NCBI RefSeq assembly: GCF_001513745.1
Contig: NZ_CP013382.1
Coordinates: forward strand, 806,001-870,000
Origin: Burkholderia humptydooensis
GTDB lineage: Bacteria; Pseudomonadota; Gammaproteobacteria; Burkholderiales; Burkholderiaceae
Length of the DNA stretch: 64,000 nucleotides
Direction: 5' to 3'
The translations under genes and the position numbers were made by a program. Positions 1-8,086 of the stretch are shown here, piece after piece. Every line of letters starts with the position of its first letter. Within the stretch, counting starts at the first letter, position 1. The notes beneath the pieces were generated by a model. That model ran no database searches. It was given only the letters and a program-made list of their open reading frames with translations, and was not told the DNA's origin.

Positions 1-53
1 GTCGAGACGCTCGCGACGCTCGCGACGCTCGCGGCCGGCGCGCCGCCGCTCAT
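1..53 (-). CDS. Partial T3SS gene downstream of sctJ (hrpB4 position)
   Basis: An ATG at 53 on the minus strand overlaps the sctJ stop in an ATGA arrangement, and the frame stays open to the window edge. The visible residues begin [16 protein letters not shown]. The Ala-Ser-Val periodicity comes from a 9-nt unit (gacgctcgc) repeated three times at 6-32. In Xanthomonas and Ralstonia hrp operons the gene after hrcJ is hrpB4 or its equivalent, so that is the positional expectation. Too little is visible to name the product. Confidence 0.45.
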   Translation of the reverse strand, partial: MSGGAPAASVASVASVS

Positions 54-889
54 CGCGCGCCGGCCTGCCGAGGCGCGGCCGCGGCCTTCGCGCCGCCGCC
101 GCGCAGCCGCGCGGCGAGGCCGCCCACACCCGAGCCGCCGCCCTTGCGCGCGCGCCACCACAGTGCGCCGCCCGCGGCCGCGAGCGCGACGCCTACGAGG
201 ATGGCGACGAGCACGCCGGCGAGCGTCGCGCCGCCGGATTTCTGCGCGGGCGGCTGCGCGGCCGACACGAGATCGACCGGGTCGGCCGCGACCGACGTGA
301 CGCTCACTTCGTCGTACGTCAGCCCTTCGACGCTATGGACGACGAGGTTCTTGATCTGCGGCGTGAGCGTCGCGAGATTCGCGTTCGGCCGGTACTTGAT
401 GAACACCGACGCCGACGAAGGCTTCGCGACCTGCGCGAGCGGATCGTTGTTCGGCAGCACGATGTGCACGCGCGCGACGACGACGCCGTCGATCTTCGAC
501 AGCGTATCCGACAGCTCCTGCGACACGCCGTAGATGAACCGCACGCGCTCCTCGGTCGGCGTCGACACGAGGCCGTCCTTCTTGAAGAGCGCGCCGAGAT
601 CGTCGTAGCGTGCCGCGGGCAGCCCGCGCGCGCGCAGCACTTCCATCGCCTTGACGATCTGCTTGTCGTCGACGGCGAGCGTCCACGTCTTGCCGCCGTC
701 GGGCGTCTTCTTCTGCGCGTCGACGCCGTTTTGCAGCAGCGCGGCCATCATTTCGTTGCAGTCGCGCTCGGCGAGGCCGCCGTACAGCTCCTGCCGGCAG
801 CCGGCGGCGAGCGCCATGCACGCGACGAGCGCGGCGAGCCGGGCCCTGCGGCCGGCGGCCGCGGAGATCGGGAGACGGAGTGTGTTCAT
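50..889 (-). CDS. sctJ: SctJ (HrcJ/YscJ) inner-membrane ring lipoprotein of the T3SS
   Basis: Predicted 279-residue lipoprotein that forms the inner-membrane MS ring of the type III secretion basal body, on the periplasmic side. The N-terminus is a signal sequence ending in a lipobox (ALAAGC), so the mature protein starts at Cys. The Cys-Arg-Gln-Glu-Leu-Tyr stretch and the later [10 protein letters not shown] and [14 protein letters not shown] regions fit the YscJ/FliF family. A hydrophobic segment (about residues 220-240) precedes a short basic tail, as in other SctJ proteins. It follows hrpB2 directly. An alternative GTG at 895 overlaps the hrpB2 stop; the ATG at 889 starts the signal peptide more naturally. 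Confidence 0.95.
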   Translation of the reverse strand: MNTLRLPISAAAGRRARLAALVACMALAAGCRQELYGGLAERDCNEMMAALLQNGVDAQKKTPDGGKTWTLAVDDKQIVKAMEVLRARGLPAARYDDLGALFKKDGLVSTPTEERVRFIYGVSQELSDTLSKIDGVVVARVHIVLPNNDPLAQVAKPSSASVFIKYRPNANLATLTPQIKNLVVHSVEGLTYDEVSVTSVAADPVDLVSAAQPPAQKSGGATLAGVLVAILVGVALAAAGGALWWRARKGGGSGVGGLAARLRGGGAKAAAAPRQAGAR

Positions 890-891
890 GA

Positions 892-1308
892 TCACTGGTT
901 CTTCATCAGCGAGCCGATCGCGTCCTTCGTCGACGTGACGACGCTCATCTTCGCCTGCAGGTCGATCTGCATCGCGGTCGCCTCGGCCGACACCTGGATC
1001 GACGCCGCGACCATCTCGCTCATCGACATCTCGTTCGCGTGCCGGCTCAGATAGGCGGTGTTCTCGAGCACCTGCTTGAGCGCGGCGTCCGACGTCTCGA
1101 CGAGTTTCGACACCGCGCTCGTTTCGTGCGCCTGCGCGACGGGCGGCGTCGGCGTCGCGTTCGACATCAGCGCCTGGAAGCGGCCGGCGACGTCGGCAGG
1201 TACTTCCGGCGGGACGTTAGGCATCGACGCGGCCGGCGCGGCGGCCGCGTCCGAGAACGCGACGTCGAGCGCGCGGGTCAGATCCACCGGGGAAAGCGGG
1301 GCGTTCAT
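892..1308 (-). CDS. hrpB2: HrpB2-type T3SS inner-rod protein (SctI)
   Basis: Predicted 138-residue secreted component that is needed early in assembly and probably forms the inner rod under the pilus or needle. The size matches HrpB2 of Xanthomonas (about 130 residues). The C-terminal half is an amphipathic helix region ([19 protein letters not shown], then an [18 protein letters not shown] stretch), as in SctI/HrpB2, and the protein ends in SLMKNQ. There is no signal peptide and no Cys. A clear ribosome-binding site (GAGGAG, 6 nt spacing) precedes the ATG at 1308. The order hrpB1-hrpB2-sctJ is that of plant-pathogen hrpB operons. Confidence 0.88.
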   Translation of the reverse strand: MNAPLSPVDLTRALDVAFSDAAAAPAASMPNVPPEVPADVAGRFQALMSNATPTPPVAQAHETSAVSKLVETSDAALKQVLENTAYLSRHANEMSMSEMVAASIQVSAEATAMQIDLQAKMSVVTSTKDAIGSLMKNQ

Positions 1309-1321
1309 GCGGATCTCCTCG

Positions 1322-1897
1322 TCAAAGACGCAGATATTGCTGGTGCGAGAACGCGGCCTGCGCATCGAAGCCGCTCGACGGATTCGCGGGCGGCGCATCG
1401 GCCGCGTCGCCGCTCGGGTTCGCGTTCGCGACCGATTCGGGCAGCTCCCATACGCCCGTGCGTTGCGCGTGCTCCTTCGCGAGCATCACGTCGTGCTGCC
1501 GCTCGAGCGCCTTGACGAGCGCGATCGCCTGCGCGGGGCCGCCCGCCGCCAGCACGTCGTCGGCGGCGATTCGCCATTGCGGATCGCGCTTCAGTTGCAG
1601 CGCGAACGCGAGCAGCGCCTTGCCGTAGATCGCGTTCGTCGGGCCGTTCGCGACCGCCGCGAACACGCGCACCGCGTCGTCGAAGTGGCCGAGCGCGACG
1701 TGCAGCATGCCGTCGAACATGTCGGCGGCGGGCAGTTGCGGCGCGAGCACGCGCAGCGCGTCGATCAGCAGGCCGATGTCGTAGGGATCGGCGGCCGGAC
1801 CGCCGAGCGCGCCGCCGAGCGAGAGGCTCGCCGCGTCGATCAATACGTTCAACGCTGCCTGGCTGCATCGCAGATAGGTCGGCCGGGATTCGTCCAT
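1322..1897 (-). CDS. hrpB1: HrpB1/HrpK-family T3SS protein, first gene of the leftward hrp operon
   Basis: Predicted 191-residue alpha-helical protein of the HrpB1/HrpK family, a conserved component of Hrp2-type T3SS; in Xanthomonas HrpB1 is periplasmic and supports pilus assembly. Residues about 25-115 show the family's TPR-like pattern (LLIDALRVLAPQLPAADMF, then VALGHFDDAVRVFAAV). The Pro/Asn/Ser-rich tail is longer than in most members. The ATG at 1897 has a GGAGC site about 7 nt upstream. The gene lies about 100 nt downstream of a minus-strand hrpII box and starts the hrpB1-hrpB2-sctJ unit. A second family member is at 13871-14356. Confidence 0.85.
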   Translation of the reverse strand: MDESRPTYLRCSQAALNVLIDAASLSLGGALGGPAADPYDIGLLIDALRVLAPQLPAADMFDGMLHVALGHFDDAVRVFAAVANGPTNAIYGKALLAFALQLKRDPQWRIAADDVLAAGGPAQAIALVKALERQHDVMLAKEHAQRTGVWELPESVANANPSGDAADAPPANPSSGFDAQAAFSHQQYLRL

Positions 1898-1960
1898 GGT
1901 GTGCGCTCCGTGTCGCCGCGCGAGCGGCGCATGTCGTTGAGGAAAAGGCGTATGGGGCGC

Positions 1961-2021
1961 AAGGTAGCAGCGCGCCGCCGCCGCCCGGCCGCCGATGCGA
2001 AGCGCGCGCGTGCGGCGCGAA
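1961..2021 (-). promoter_or_regulatory. hrpII/PIP box with -10 for the hrpB1 operon
   Basis: On the minus strand two TTCG half-sites (complement of CGAA at 2018-2021 and 1998-2001) are separated by exactly 16 nt. A -10-like hexamer TACCTT (complement of 1961-1966) fits YANNNT and begins 32 nt after the box. This is the arrangement recognised by HrpB (Ralstonia) and HrpX (Xanthomonas). The box is 13 bp from the plus-strand box of the sctU operon, so the two promoters are back to back. Confidence 0.8.
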
Positions 2022-2034
2022 GCGTCGCGCGCGC

Positions 2035-2096
2035 TTCGCGCCGCACGGCGCGGCTTCGGGCCGGCGCGCGCGCGCGGCGCGGCGCGCCGCTAACGT
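2035..2096 (+). promoter_or_regulatory. hrpII/PIP box with -10 for the sctU operon
   Basis: TTCG at 2035-2038 and TTCG at 2055-2058 are separated by exactly 16 nt. TAACGT at 2091-2096 fits YANNNT and starts 33 nt after the last G of the box. Transcription would begin around 2102, leaving about a 30-nt leader before the sctU ATG at 2133. The likely activator is the AraC protein encoded at 12293. Confidence 0.85.
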
Positions 2097-2132
2097 ACGC
2101 GCCATGTCCGACTCTCGACAGGAACGGCGGCG

Positions 2133-3215
2133 ATGGCCGAAGAGAAAACCGAGGAGCCCACCGAGAAGAAGCTGAAGACGGCCCGCGAGAAAGGCCAGGT
2201 CGCGAAGAGCAAGGACGTCGCGGACGCGGTGACGCTGGCGGCCGCGATCGGCGTGCTGACGGCGGGCGAATCGATGCTGACGGGCGGCCTCACGCGCGCG
2301 ATCCGCACCGCGCTCGACTTCGTGCACGGCGAGCGCACGCCGCAGGCGACGCTCGCCGCGCTGCACGATCTCGCGGCGAGCGCCGCGCTGACGATGCTGC
2401 CGTTCGTCGCCGCCGCGATCGTCGCGGGCGTCGCGTCGCAGGCGCCGCAGGCGGGCTTCATGATCACGCTCGAGCCCGTGATGCCGAAGTTCGACGCGAT
2501 CAATCCGATGGCGGGCATCAAGCGGATCTTCTCGCTGAAGTCGCTGCTCGAGCTCGTGAAGATGATCGTCAAGGCGATCGTGCTCGCGTGCGTGATCTGG
2601 AAGATGATGACGTCGCTGTTTCCGCTCGTCGTCGCGAGCGTGTACGAGGCGACGCCGCAGCTCGCGCGCGTGCTGTGGACCGTGCTGATGAAGCTCGTCG
2701 GCGTAGTCGCGCTCGTCGTCGCGGTGTTCGCGGCGGCCGACTACAAGATCGCGCGCGTGATGTTCATCCGCGACAACCGGATGACGAAGGAAGAGACGAA
2801 GCGCGAGCACAAGGAGAGCGAGGGCGATCCGCACACGAAGGGCGAGCGCCGCCGGCTCGCGCGCGAGATCGCGACGAGCGCGCCGCCGCGGCAGAAGGTC
2901 GGGCAGGCGAACGTGCTCGTCGTCAACCCGACGCACTACGCGGTCGCGATTCGCTACGCGCCCGACGAGCATCCGCTGCCGCGGGTGATCGAGAAGGCCG
3001 TCGATGCCGGCGCGCTCGCGCTGCGCCGCCACGCGCACGCGCTCGGCGTGCCGATCGTCGGCAACCCGAGCGTCGCGCGCGCGCTGTACCGCGTCGAGCG
3101 CGACGCGGCGATTCCCGAAGAACTGTTCGAAACGGTGGCCGCGATCCTGCGCTGGGTCGAATCCATCTCGGGGGCGCGCGCCGATGCCGCCCCTGCCTCC
3201 GCGAGGTCGTCATGA
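2133..3215 (+). CDS. sctU: SctU (HrcU/YscU) autoproteolytic export-gate switch protein
   Basis: Predicted 360-residue inner-membrane protein of the FlhB/YscU family, which controls substrate switching of the T3SS. It opens with the family signature AEEKTEEPTEKKLKTAREKG. Four membrane segments follow in the first 200 residues. The cytoplasmic domain carries the autocleavage motif NPTH at residues 265-268, followed by YAVAIRY. The gene begins a rightward operon with overlapping junctions, and its last codons share ATGA with sctV (3212-3215). An hrpII box lies 75 nt upstream of the ATG. Confidence 0.97.
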   Translation: MAEEKTEEPTEKKLKTAREKGQVAKSKDVADAVTLAAAIGVLTAGESMLTGGLTRAIRTALDFVHGERTPQATLAALHDLAASAALTMLPFVAAAIVAGVASQAPQAGFMITLEPVMPKFDAINPMAGIKRIFSLKSLLELVKMIVKAIVLACVIWKMMTSLFPLVVASVYEATPQLARVLWTVLMKLVGVVALVVAVFAAADYKIARVMFIRDNRMTKEETKREHKESEGDPHTKGERRRLAREIATSAPPRQKVGQANVLVVNPTHYAVAIRYAPDEHPLPRVIEKAVDAGALALRRHAHALGVPIVGNPSVARALYRVERDAAIPEELFETVAAILRWVESISGARADAAPASARSS

Positions 3216-5284
3216 CGCTGAAAACCCTCAAACTTCCCGCCGGCGGCGAGGTCGGCATCACGGTGCTCGTCGTCGCGATCGTGTCGCTGATGATCCTGCC
3301 ACTGCCGCCAGAGGTGATCGACGTGCTGCTCGGCATCAACATCGCGATCAGCGTCACGCTGCTGATGGTGACGATGTATGTCGGCAGCATCGTGTCGCTG
3401 TCGGTGTTTCCGTCGGTCCTGCTGTTCACGACGCTGTACCGGCTGTCGCTGAACATCGCATCGACGAAATCGATCCTGCTGCACGCGAACGCGGGCGACA
3501 TCATCGAGAGCTTCGGCGAGCTCGTCGTCGGCGGCAATCTCGTCGTCGGCCTCGTCGTGTTCCTGATCATCACGACCGTGCAGTTCATCGTGATCGCGAA
3601 GGGTTCGGAGCGCGTGGCCGAAGTCGGCGCGCGCTTCACGCTCGACGCGATGCCGGGCAAGCAGATGAGCATCGACGCCGACCTGCGCGCGAACATCCTG
3701 ACGCCCGACGAGGCGCGTCGCAAGCGCGCGACGCTCGCGAAGGAGAGCCAGTTGCACGGCGGGATGGACGGCGCGATGAAGTTCGTCAAGGGCGACGCGA
3801 TCGCGGGGCTCATCATCACGCTCGTGAACATCGTCGCGGGCATCGCGATCGGCGTGATGTACCACGGGATGACGGCGGGGGAAGCCGCGAACCGCTTCTC
3901 GATCCTGTCGGTCGGCGACGCGATGGTGTCGCAGATTCCGTCGCTGCTGATCTCGGTCGCGGCGGGCGTGATGATCACGCGCGTCGCCGACGATCACGAC
4001 GAAGGCGAAGGCACGTCGCTCGGCTCCGAGATCGCGAGGCAACTGGGCGGCAGCCATCGCGCGCTGTATTTCGCGGCGGTGCTGCTGCTCGGCTTCGCCG
4101 CGGTGCCGGGCTTTCCGGCGGCGCTCTTCGTGCTGCTGTCGGCGACGCTCGCGTTCGCCGGCTACCGGCTGCAAAAGGGAGCGCGCCGCTCGACCGCGCG
4201 CGGCGAGCCGGTGATCGCGCTGCAGCGCGCGGGCGCGAAGAGCGGCACGCCGTCGATCCTGCCGCGCGCGCCGCTCTTCACGTGCGCGATCGGCGTGCGC
4301 GTCTCGCCCGATCTCGTCGCGCGGCTCGCGCCCGCCGCGCTCGATCGCGCGTTCGACGAGGAGCGCGCGAAGCTGCAGGAGGAGCAGGGGCTGCCATTTC
4401 CCGGCATCACGCTGTGGACGAGCGGCGCGCTGCCCGCGGCGACGTGCGAGATCCTGATGCGCGACGTGCCGCAGGCGCGGCTCGAATTGCCGGCTGACCA
4501 GACGATGCTGCCCGACGCGGCGTCCGATCCCGCGCTCGCCGGCCGCTGCACGAAGCGCGGGCCCGCGGGCGGGCTCGCCGAGAGCTACTGGATCGACGAC
4601 AAGGCGGCGCCGGCCGGCGCGCGCGCGTGGCGCGCCGAGCAGGTGATCGCGCACGAGACGATCGCGCTGCTCAGGCGCAACGCCTACCTGTTCCTCGGCA
4701 TTCAGGAAACCCAGTGGATTCTCGACCAGCTCGGCCTCGACTATCCGGGGCTCGTCGCCGAGGTGCAGAAGGCGCTGCCGACGCAGCGCATCGCCGACGT
4801 GCTGCGCCGCCTGCTCGAAGAGCACATCCCGATCCGCAACGCGCGCGACATCATGGAGAGCCTCGTCGCGTGGGGGCCGAAGGAGAAGGACATGCTGATG
4901 CTCGCCGAATACGTGCGCGGCGACCTGTCGCGCTATCTCGCGTATCGCGCGGCGCGCGGCGCGCGGCAATTGCCGGCCGTGCTGCTCGACATGGCGGTCG
5001 AGCAGCACATCCGGCAGTCGATCAAGCAGACGCCCGCCGGCAACTTCCTCGCGCTGCCGCCCGAGCAGGTGCGCTATCTGGTCGACAGCATCGCGTCGTT
5101 CGTCGGCGACGCGCCGCGCGACGACGTCGCGCTCGTCACGTCGATGGACGTGCGCCGCTACACGCGGCGGATGATCGAGGCGCGGCTCGGCTGGCTGCCC
5201 GTCTATTCGTATCAGGAGCTCGGCGACCAGGTCGAATTGCGGCCGGTCGGCCGCGTGACGATGCCGACGGCGGCCCACGCATGA
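3212..5284 (+). CDS. sctV: SctV (HrcV/YscV) major T3SS export-gate protein
   Basis: Predicted 690-residue inner-membrane protein of the FHIPEP (FlhA/LcrD/HrcV) family, which forms the nonameric export gate. The N-terminal half has about eight membrane segments, with the conserved YRLSLNIASTKSILLHANAG and MPGKQMSIDADLR stretches. The C-terminal half is the soluble cytoplasmic domain. Length is typical of the family. The ATG at 3212 overlaps the sctU stop in ATGA, and the stop overlaps the hpaP start in the same way, so translation is probably coupled through sctU-sctV-hpaP. Confidence 0.97.
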   Translation: MTLKTLKLPAGGEVGITVLVVAIVSLMILPLPPEVIDVLLGINIAISVTLLMVTMYVGSIVSLSVFPSVLLFTTLYRLSLNIASTKSILLHANAGDIIESFGELVVGGNLVVGLVVFLIITTVQFIVIAKGSERVAEVGARFTLDAMPGKQMSIDADLRANILTPDEARRKRATLAKESQLHGGMDGAMKFVKGDAIAGLIITLVNIVAGIAIGVMYHGMTAGEAANRFSILSVGDAMVSQIPSLLISVAAGVMITRVADDHDEGEGTSLGSEIARQLGGSHRALYFAAVLLLGFAAVPGFPAALFVLLSATLAFAGYRLQKGARRSTARGEPVIALQRAGAKSGTPSILPRAPLFTCAIGVRVSPDLVARLAPAALDRAFDEERAKLQEEQGLPFPGITLWTSGALPAATCEILMRDVPQARLELPADQTMLPDAASDPALAGRCTKRGPAGGLAESYWIDDKAAPAGARAWRAEQVIAHETIALLRRNAYLFLGIQETQWILDQLGLDYPGLVAEVQKALPTQRIADVLRRLLEEHIPIRNARDIMESLVAWGPKEKDMLMLAEYVRGDLSRYLAYRAARGARQLPAVLLDMAVEQHIRQSIKQTPAGNFLALPPEQVRYLVDSIASFVGDAPRDDVALVTSMDVRRYTRRMIEARLGWLPVYSYQELGDQVELRPVGRVTMPTAAHA

Positions 5285-5886
5285 GCGCCGCCGACCTGAG
5301 GCCCGTGCGGATCATCGCGGGCGAGCCCGCGCCCGAGCCGGGCGGCGCGCCGCGCGCCGCGCGCCGCGGCTTCGACTACGCGCAGTTGATGCGGCGCTCG
5401 CGCGTCGCGCCGGCCGGCGAGCGCGCACCGGACGGCGGCGACGCGCGGCGGCGCGACGCGTCGAGCCAGTGGCGCGGCGGCGCGACGCCGCGCGTCGAGC
5501 GCGATCCGGCTGCGCTGCCGGACGCGGTCGGGCGCGAGGCGATGGCGCGCGCGCGCGCGGGCTCCGATGCGTTCGTCAATCAGGTGTTCGCGCAGCGCGA
5601 GCGGATGGTGCGCGTGGCCGAAGCGCTCGCGCCCGAGATTGCCGCGCTGTGCGCAGACGACGCATCGAGCCGATGGGAGATCAGCCTGCCGCTCGACGCC
5701 GCGCTGCTGCCGGACACGGTGCTGCATCTCGTTCTTTCGCGTTTCGACTTGCGGCTTCGGTTCGACACGCCGGACGCGGCGACGCGGCACTTACTCTCTA
5801 CGCATGGCGCGACGCTGCACGCGCGACTCGACGCGCTGCTCGCGCATGACGGCGCGCCGCGCACCATCGAGATCGACGTCGGCTGA
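5281..5886 (+). CDS. hpaP: HpaP/HpaC-type T3SS substrate-specificity protein (SctP)
   Basis: Predicted 201-residue soluble protein in the position of hpaP (Ralstonia) or hpaC (Xanthomonas), between sctV and sctQ; those proteins help switch secretion from early to late substrates together with SctU. Similarity to the family is seen mainly in the C-terminal half (ALAPEIAALCADDASSRWEI, LVLSRFDLRLRFDTPDA). The N-terminal 100 residues are rich in Arg, Ala and Pro and look disordered. The ATG overlaps the sctV stop. Assignment rests as much on gene order as on sequence. Confidence 0.8.
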   Translation: MSAADLRPVRIIAGEPAPEPGGAPRAARRGFDYAQLMRRSRVAPAGERAPDGGDARRRDASSQWRGGATPRVERDPAALPDAVGREAMARARAGSDAFVNQVFAQRERMVRVAEALAPEIAALCADDASSRWEISLPLDAALLPDTVLHLVLSRFDLRLRFDTPDAATRHLLSTHGATLHARLDALLAHDGAPRTIEIDVG

Positions 5887-5914
5887 GCGAGCGCGCAACC
5901 GAACCCAACCCACC

Positions 5915-7159
5915 ATGACGATGGATACCGAGCCGATCGAACTGGAACCCGACACCGCCGAGCCGCCCGGCATCAGCGCCGCGCTGCCGCTGCCCGCATG
6001 CAGCGCGTTGGACGCGGCGCTCGCGCGCCTCGTCGCCGACGCGCGGCTCGCCGCGTGGCTCGCGCGCTTCCCGACGGTGTCCGGCTGGCGCGCGGCGACC
6101 GGCGAACGGCCGCGCTTCGAGCGCCCCGGCGTGCTCGACCTGCGGCGCGACGGCGCGACCGCGCGCGTCGCGATCGACCTCGCGGCGTTTCCGGCGCTCG
6201 ACGTCGTCGCAGCGCCTGCGTTCGATGCGCGCGGCGACGCGAGCGTGTCGCTGCGCACGGCGCTCGCGTCGGCGCTGCTCGCGCCGCTCGTCGCCGCGTT
6301 CGCGGCGGCGGGGCTCGACGGCGTGACGATCGGCGCGCTGCGCGCCGCGCATCCGGCTGCGCTCGGCGCTGCGCGCTGCGTGCTGTCGTTCGCGCTCGAC
6401 GGCGCGCCGCTGCGCTGCGCGCTGCTCGACGCGCAGACGCCGTGGCTCGACGCGCTCGCGGCGCGGCTGCGAAGCGAGCGGCCGCGTGATGCGGCGGGCC
6501 TGCTCGCGCGCGTGCGCCTGCCGGGGCGCGTGCGGCTCGGCTCGCGCAGGCTGCCGCTCGCGGTGCTGCGCAGCCTGCGGCCGGGCGACGTGCTGCTGGG
6601 CCTGGCGCCCGCCGCGCTCGGCGTCGCGCGCGCGGGCCCGCTGCATGCATGGTGGGGCGCGCGTCGCGCGACGCAATGGCACGCAACCGTTCTGATCGAG
6701 GGAAACACGATGACGATGACCGACATGCCCGACACCGCCGACGATCTCGACGAGCCAATCGTCGCGGGCGATTCGCCGGGCGATTTGCGAGGCGATTCGC
6801 GGGCGGATTTGCAGGCCGATTCGCAGGCTCATTCGCGCTCCGATTTGTGGACGGATTCGCCGACCGATTCACCAAGCAATTCGCCCGCCCGCGACGCGCC
6901 GTCCGCCGTGCCCGAGCCGGCGGACCTCGGCGACGTCGATCTGCCCGTGCACGTCGAGATCGACACGCTGTCGCTGTCGATCGCCGAGCTGGCCGCGCTG
7001 CGGCCGGGCTACGTGCTCGAGCTGCCGCTCGCCGCGCGCGATGCGCCGGTGCGGCTCGTCGCGTACGGCCAGGCGATCGGCGGCGGCCGGCTCGTCGCGG
7101 TGGGCGCGCATCTCGGCGTGCGGATCGACCGGATGGCGGGCGACGATGGTTCAGTTTAA
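5915..7159 (+). CDS. sctQ: SctQ (HrcQ/YscQ) cytoplasmic-ring (sorting platform) protein
   Basis: Predicted 414-residue SpoA/SURF-presentation family protein that builds the cytoplasmic ring below the export gate. The N-terminal domain (about residues 20-250) contains the FLAC/HrcQ-like region ending near LRPGDVLLGL. The C-terminal 75 residues form the SpoA domain (LSIAELAALRPGYVLELPL and GRLVAVGAHLGVRI). Between them lies an unusual Asp/Ser-rich tetrapeptide repeat (see 6767-6886). The gene is single, not split into hrcQA/hrcQB. It overlaps sctR by 14 nt. No clear ribosome-binding site precedes the ATG at 5915; ATG 5921 is an alternative. Confidence 0.93.
   Translation: MTMDTEPIELEPDTAEPPGISAALPLPACSALDAALARLVADARLAAWLARFPTVSGWRAATGERPRFERPGVLDLRRDGATARVAIDLAAFPALDVVAAPAFDARGDASVSLRTALASALLAPLVAAFAAAGLDGVTIGALRAAHPAALGAARCVLSFALDGAPLRCALLDAQTPWLDALAARLRSERPRDAAGLLARVRLPGRVRLGSRRLPLAVLRSLRPGDVLLGLAPAALGVARAGPLHAWWGARRATQWHATVLIEGNTMTMTDMPDTADDLDEPIVAGDSPGDLRGDSRADLQADSQAHSRSDLWTDSPTDSPSNSPARDAPSAVPEPADLGDVDLPVHVEIDTLSLSIAELAALRPGYVLELPLAARDAPVRLVAYGQAIGGGRLVAVGAHLGVRIDRMAGDDGSV
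6767..6886 (+). repeat. In-frame degenerate 12-nt repeat in the sctQ interdomain linker
   Basis: Ten consecutive four-residue units of the form x-D-S/L-x (GDSP, GDLR, GDSR, ADLQ, ADSQ, AHSR, SDLW, TDSP, TDSP, SNSP) cover SctQ residues 285-324. At DNA level the core is a 12-nt unit around gcgattcgc or gcgatttgc. The tract joins the N-terminal and SpoA domains. Because the unit length is a multiple of three, copy-number change would keep the frame. Confidence 0.85.
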
Positions 7160-7796
7160 CGACATCACCGGCCTTTTGATCGCCGTGCTCGTGATGAGCA
7201 TGGTGCCGTTCATCGCGATGGTGGTCACGTCGTACGCGAAGATCGTCGTCGTGCTCGGCCTGCTGCGCAACGCGCTCGGCGTGCAGCAGGTGCCGCCGAA
7301 CATGGTGCTCAACGGCATCGCGATCCTCGTGTCGCTGTACATCATGGCGCCCATCGGCTTCGCCGCGCAGCAGCAGCTTCAGGGGCAGGCGCTGTCGCCG
7401 CAGCCGACGCAGGCGATGCTGCAGGCGTTCGGCGCGGCGAAGGAGCCGTTCCGCCGGTTCCTCGCCGCGCACTCGCGCGAGCGCGAGAAGCGCTTCTTCC
7501 TGCGCTCGGCGTCGGTGATCTGGCCGAAGGCCGCGGCCGCGCAGTTGCGCGACGACGACCTGATCGTCCTCGCGCCCGCGTTCACGCTCGCGCAGATGAC
7601 GGACGCGTTCCGCATCGGCTTCCTCCTCTACATCGCGTTCATCATCGTCGATCTCGTGATCGCGAACGTGCTGATGTCGATGGGGATGAACCAGGTGCAG
7701 CCGACCAACGTCGCGATCCCGTTCAAGCTGATGCTGTTCGTCGTGATGGACGGATGGTCGACGCTCGTGCACGGCCTCGTGCTGACCTATTCCTGA
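7146..7796 (+). CDS. sctR: SctR (HrcR/FliP family) export-gate membrane protein
   Basis: Predicted 216-residue inner-membrane protein of the FliP/YscR family, one of the SctRST core gate subunits. The family-diagnostic stretches are present: MVVTSYAKIVVVLGLLRNAL near the N-terminus, then PNMVLNGIAILVSLYIM, ALTLAQMTDAFRIGF-type sequence in the second half, and IPFKLMLFVVMDGW near the C-terminus. Four membrane segments are visible. The gene starts inside the end of sctQ and is followed after 26 nt by sctS. Confidence 0.97.
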   Translation: MVQFNDITGLLIAVLVMSMVPFIAMVVTSYAKIVVVLGLLRNALGVQQVPPNMVLNGIAILVSLYIMAPIGFAAQQQLQGQALSPQPTQAMLQAFGAAKEPFRRFLAAHSREREKRFFLRSASVIWPKAAAAQLRDDDLIVLAPAFTLAQMTDAFRIGFLLYIAFIIVDLVIANVLMSMGMNQVQPTNVAIPFKLMLFVVMDGWSTLVHGLVLTYS

Positions 7797-7822
7797 ATCC
7801 CGATTCCGAGGAGGCTCGCCCG

Positions 7823-8086
7823 ATGGAAATCGACGACCTGATCCGGCTCACGTCGCAAGGCATGATGCTCTGTCTTTACATCTCGCTGCCCATCGTGCTC
7901 GTCGCGGCCGCGTCCGGCCTGGCGATCTCGTTTTTGCAGGCGATCACGTCGCTGCAGGAGCAGAGCATCTCTTACGGCGTGAAGCTCATCGCGGTGACGG
8001 TGACCGTCGCGATCGCCGGGCCGTGGGCGGCTGCCGAGATCCTGCATTTCGCGCAGCAACTGCTGACCGAGGCGGTGCCGTCATGA
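7823..8086 (+). CDS. sctS: SctS (HrcS/FliQ family) export-gate membrane protein
   Basis: Predicted 87-residue protein with two membrane hairpin segments, matching FliQ/YscS family size. It works with SctR and SctT as the core export channel. The conserved AISFLQAITSLQEQSISYGVK region lies between the two hydrophobic stretches. A GAGGAG-like site (7808-7813) precedes the ATG. The stop overlaps the hpaA ATG in ATGA. The third core subunit, sctT, is not in the window and is expected to the left in the sctJ operon. Confidence 0.96.
   Translation: MEIDDLIRLTSQGMMLCLYISLPIVLVAAASGLAISFLQAITSLQEQSISYGVKLIAVTVTVAIAGPWAAAEILHFAQQLLTEAVPS

Noticed and set aside
6..32. Three 9-nt tandem repeats at the left edge as a regulatory repeat
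   Set aside because: They lie within the partial coding frame and encode an Ala-Ser-Val low-complexity stretch; no sign of an array beyond three units.
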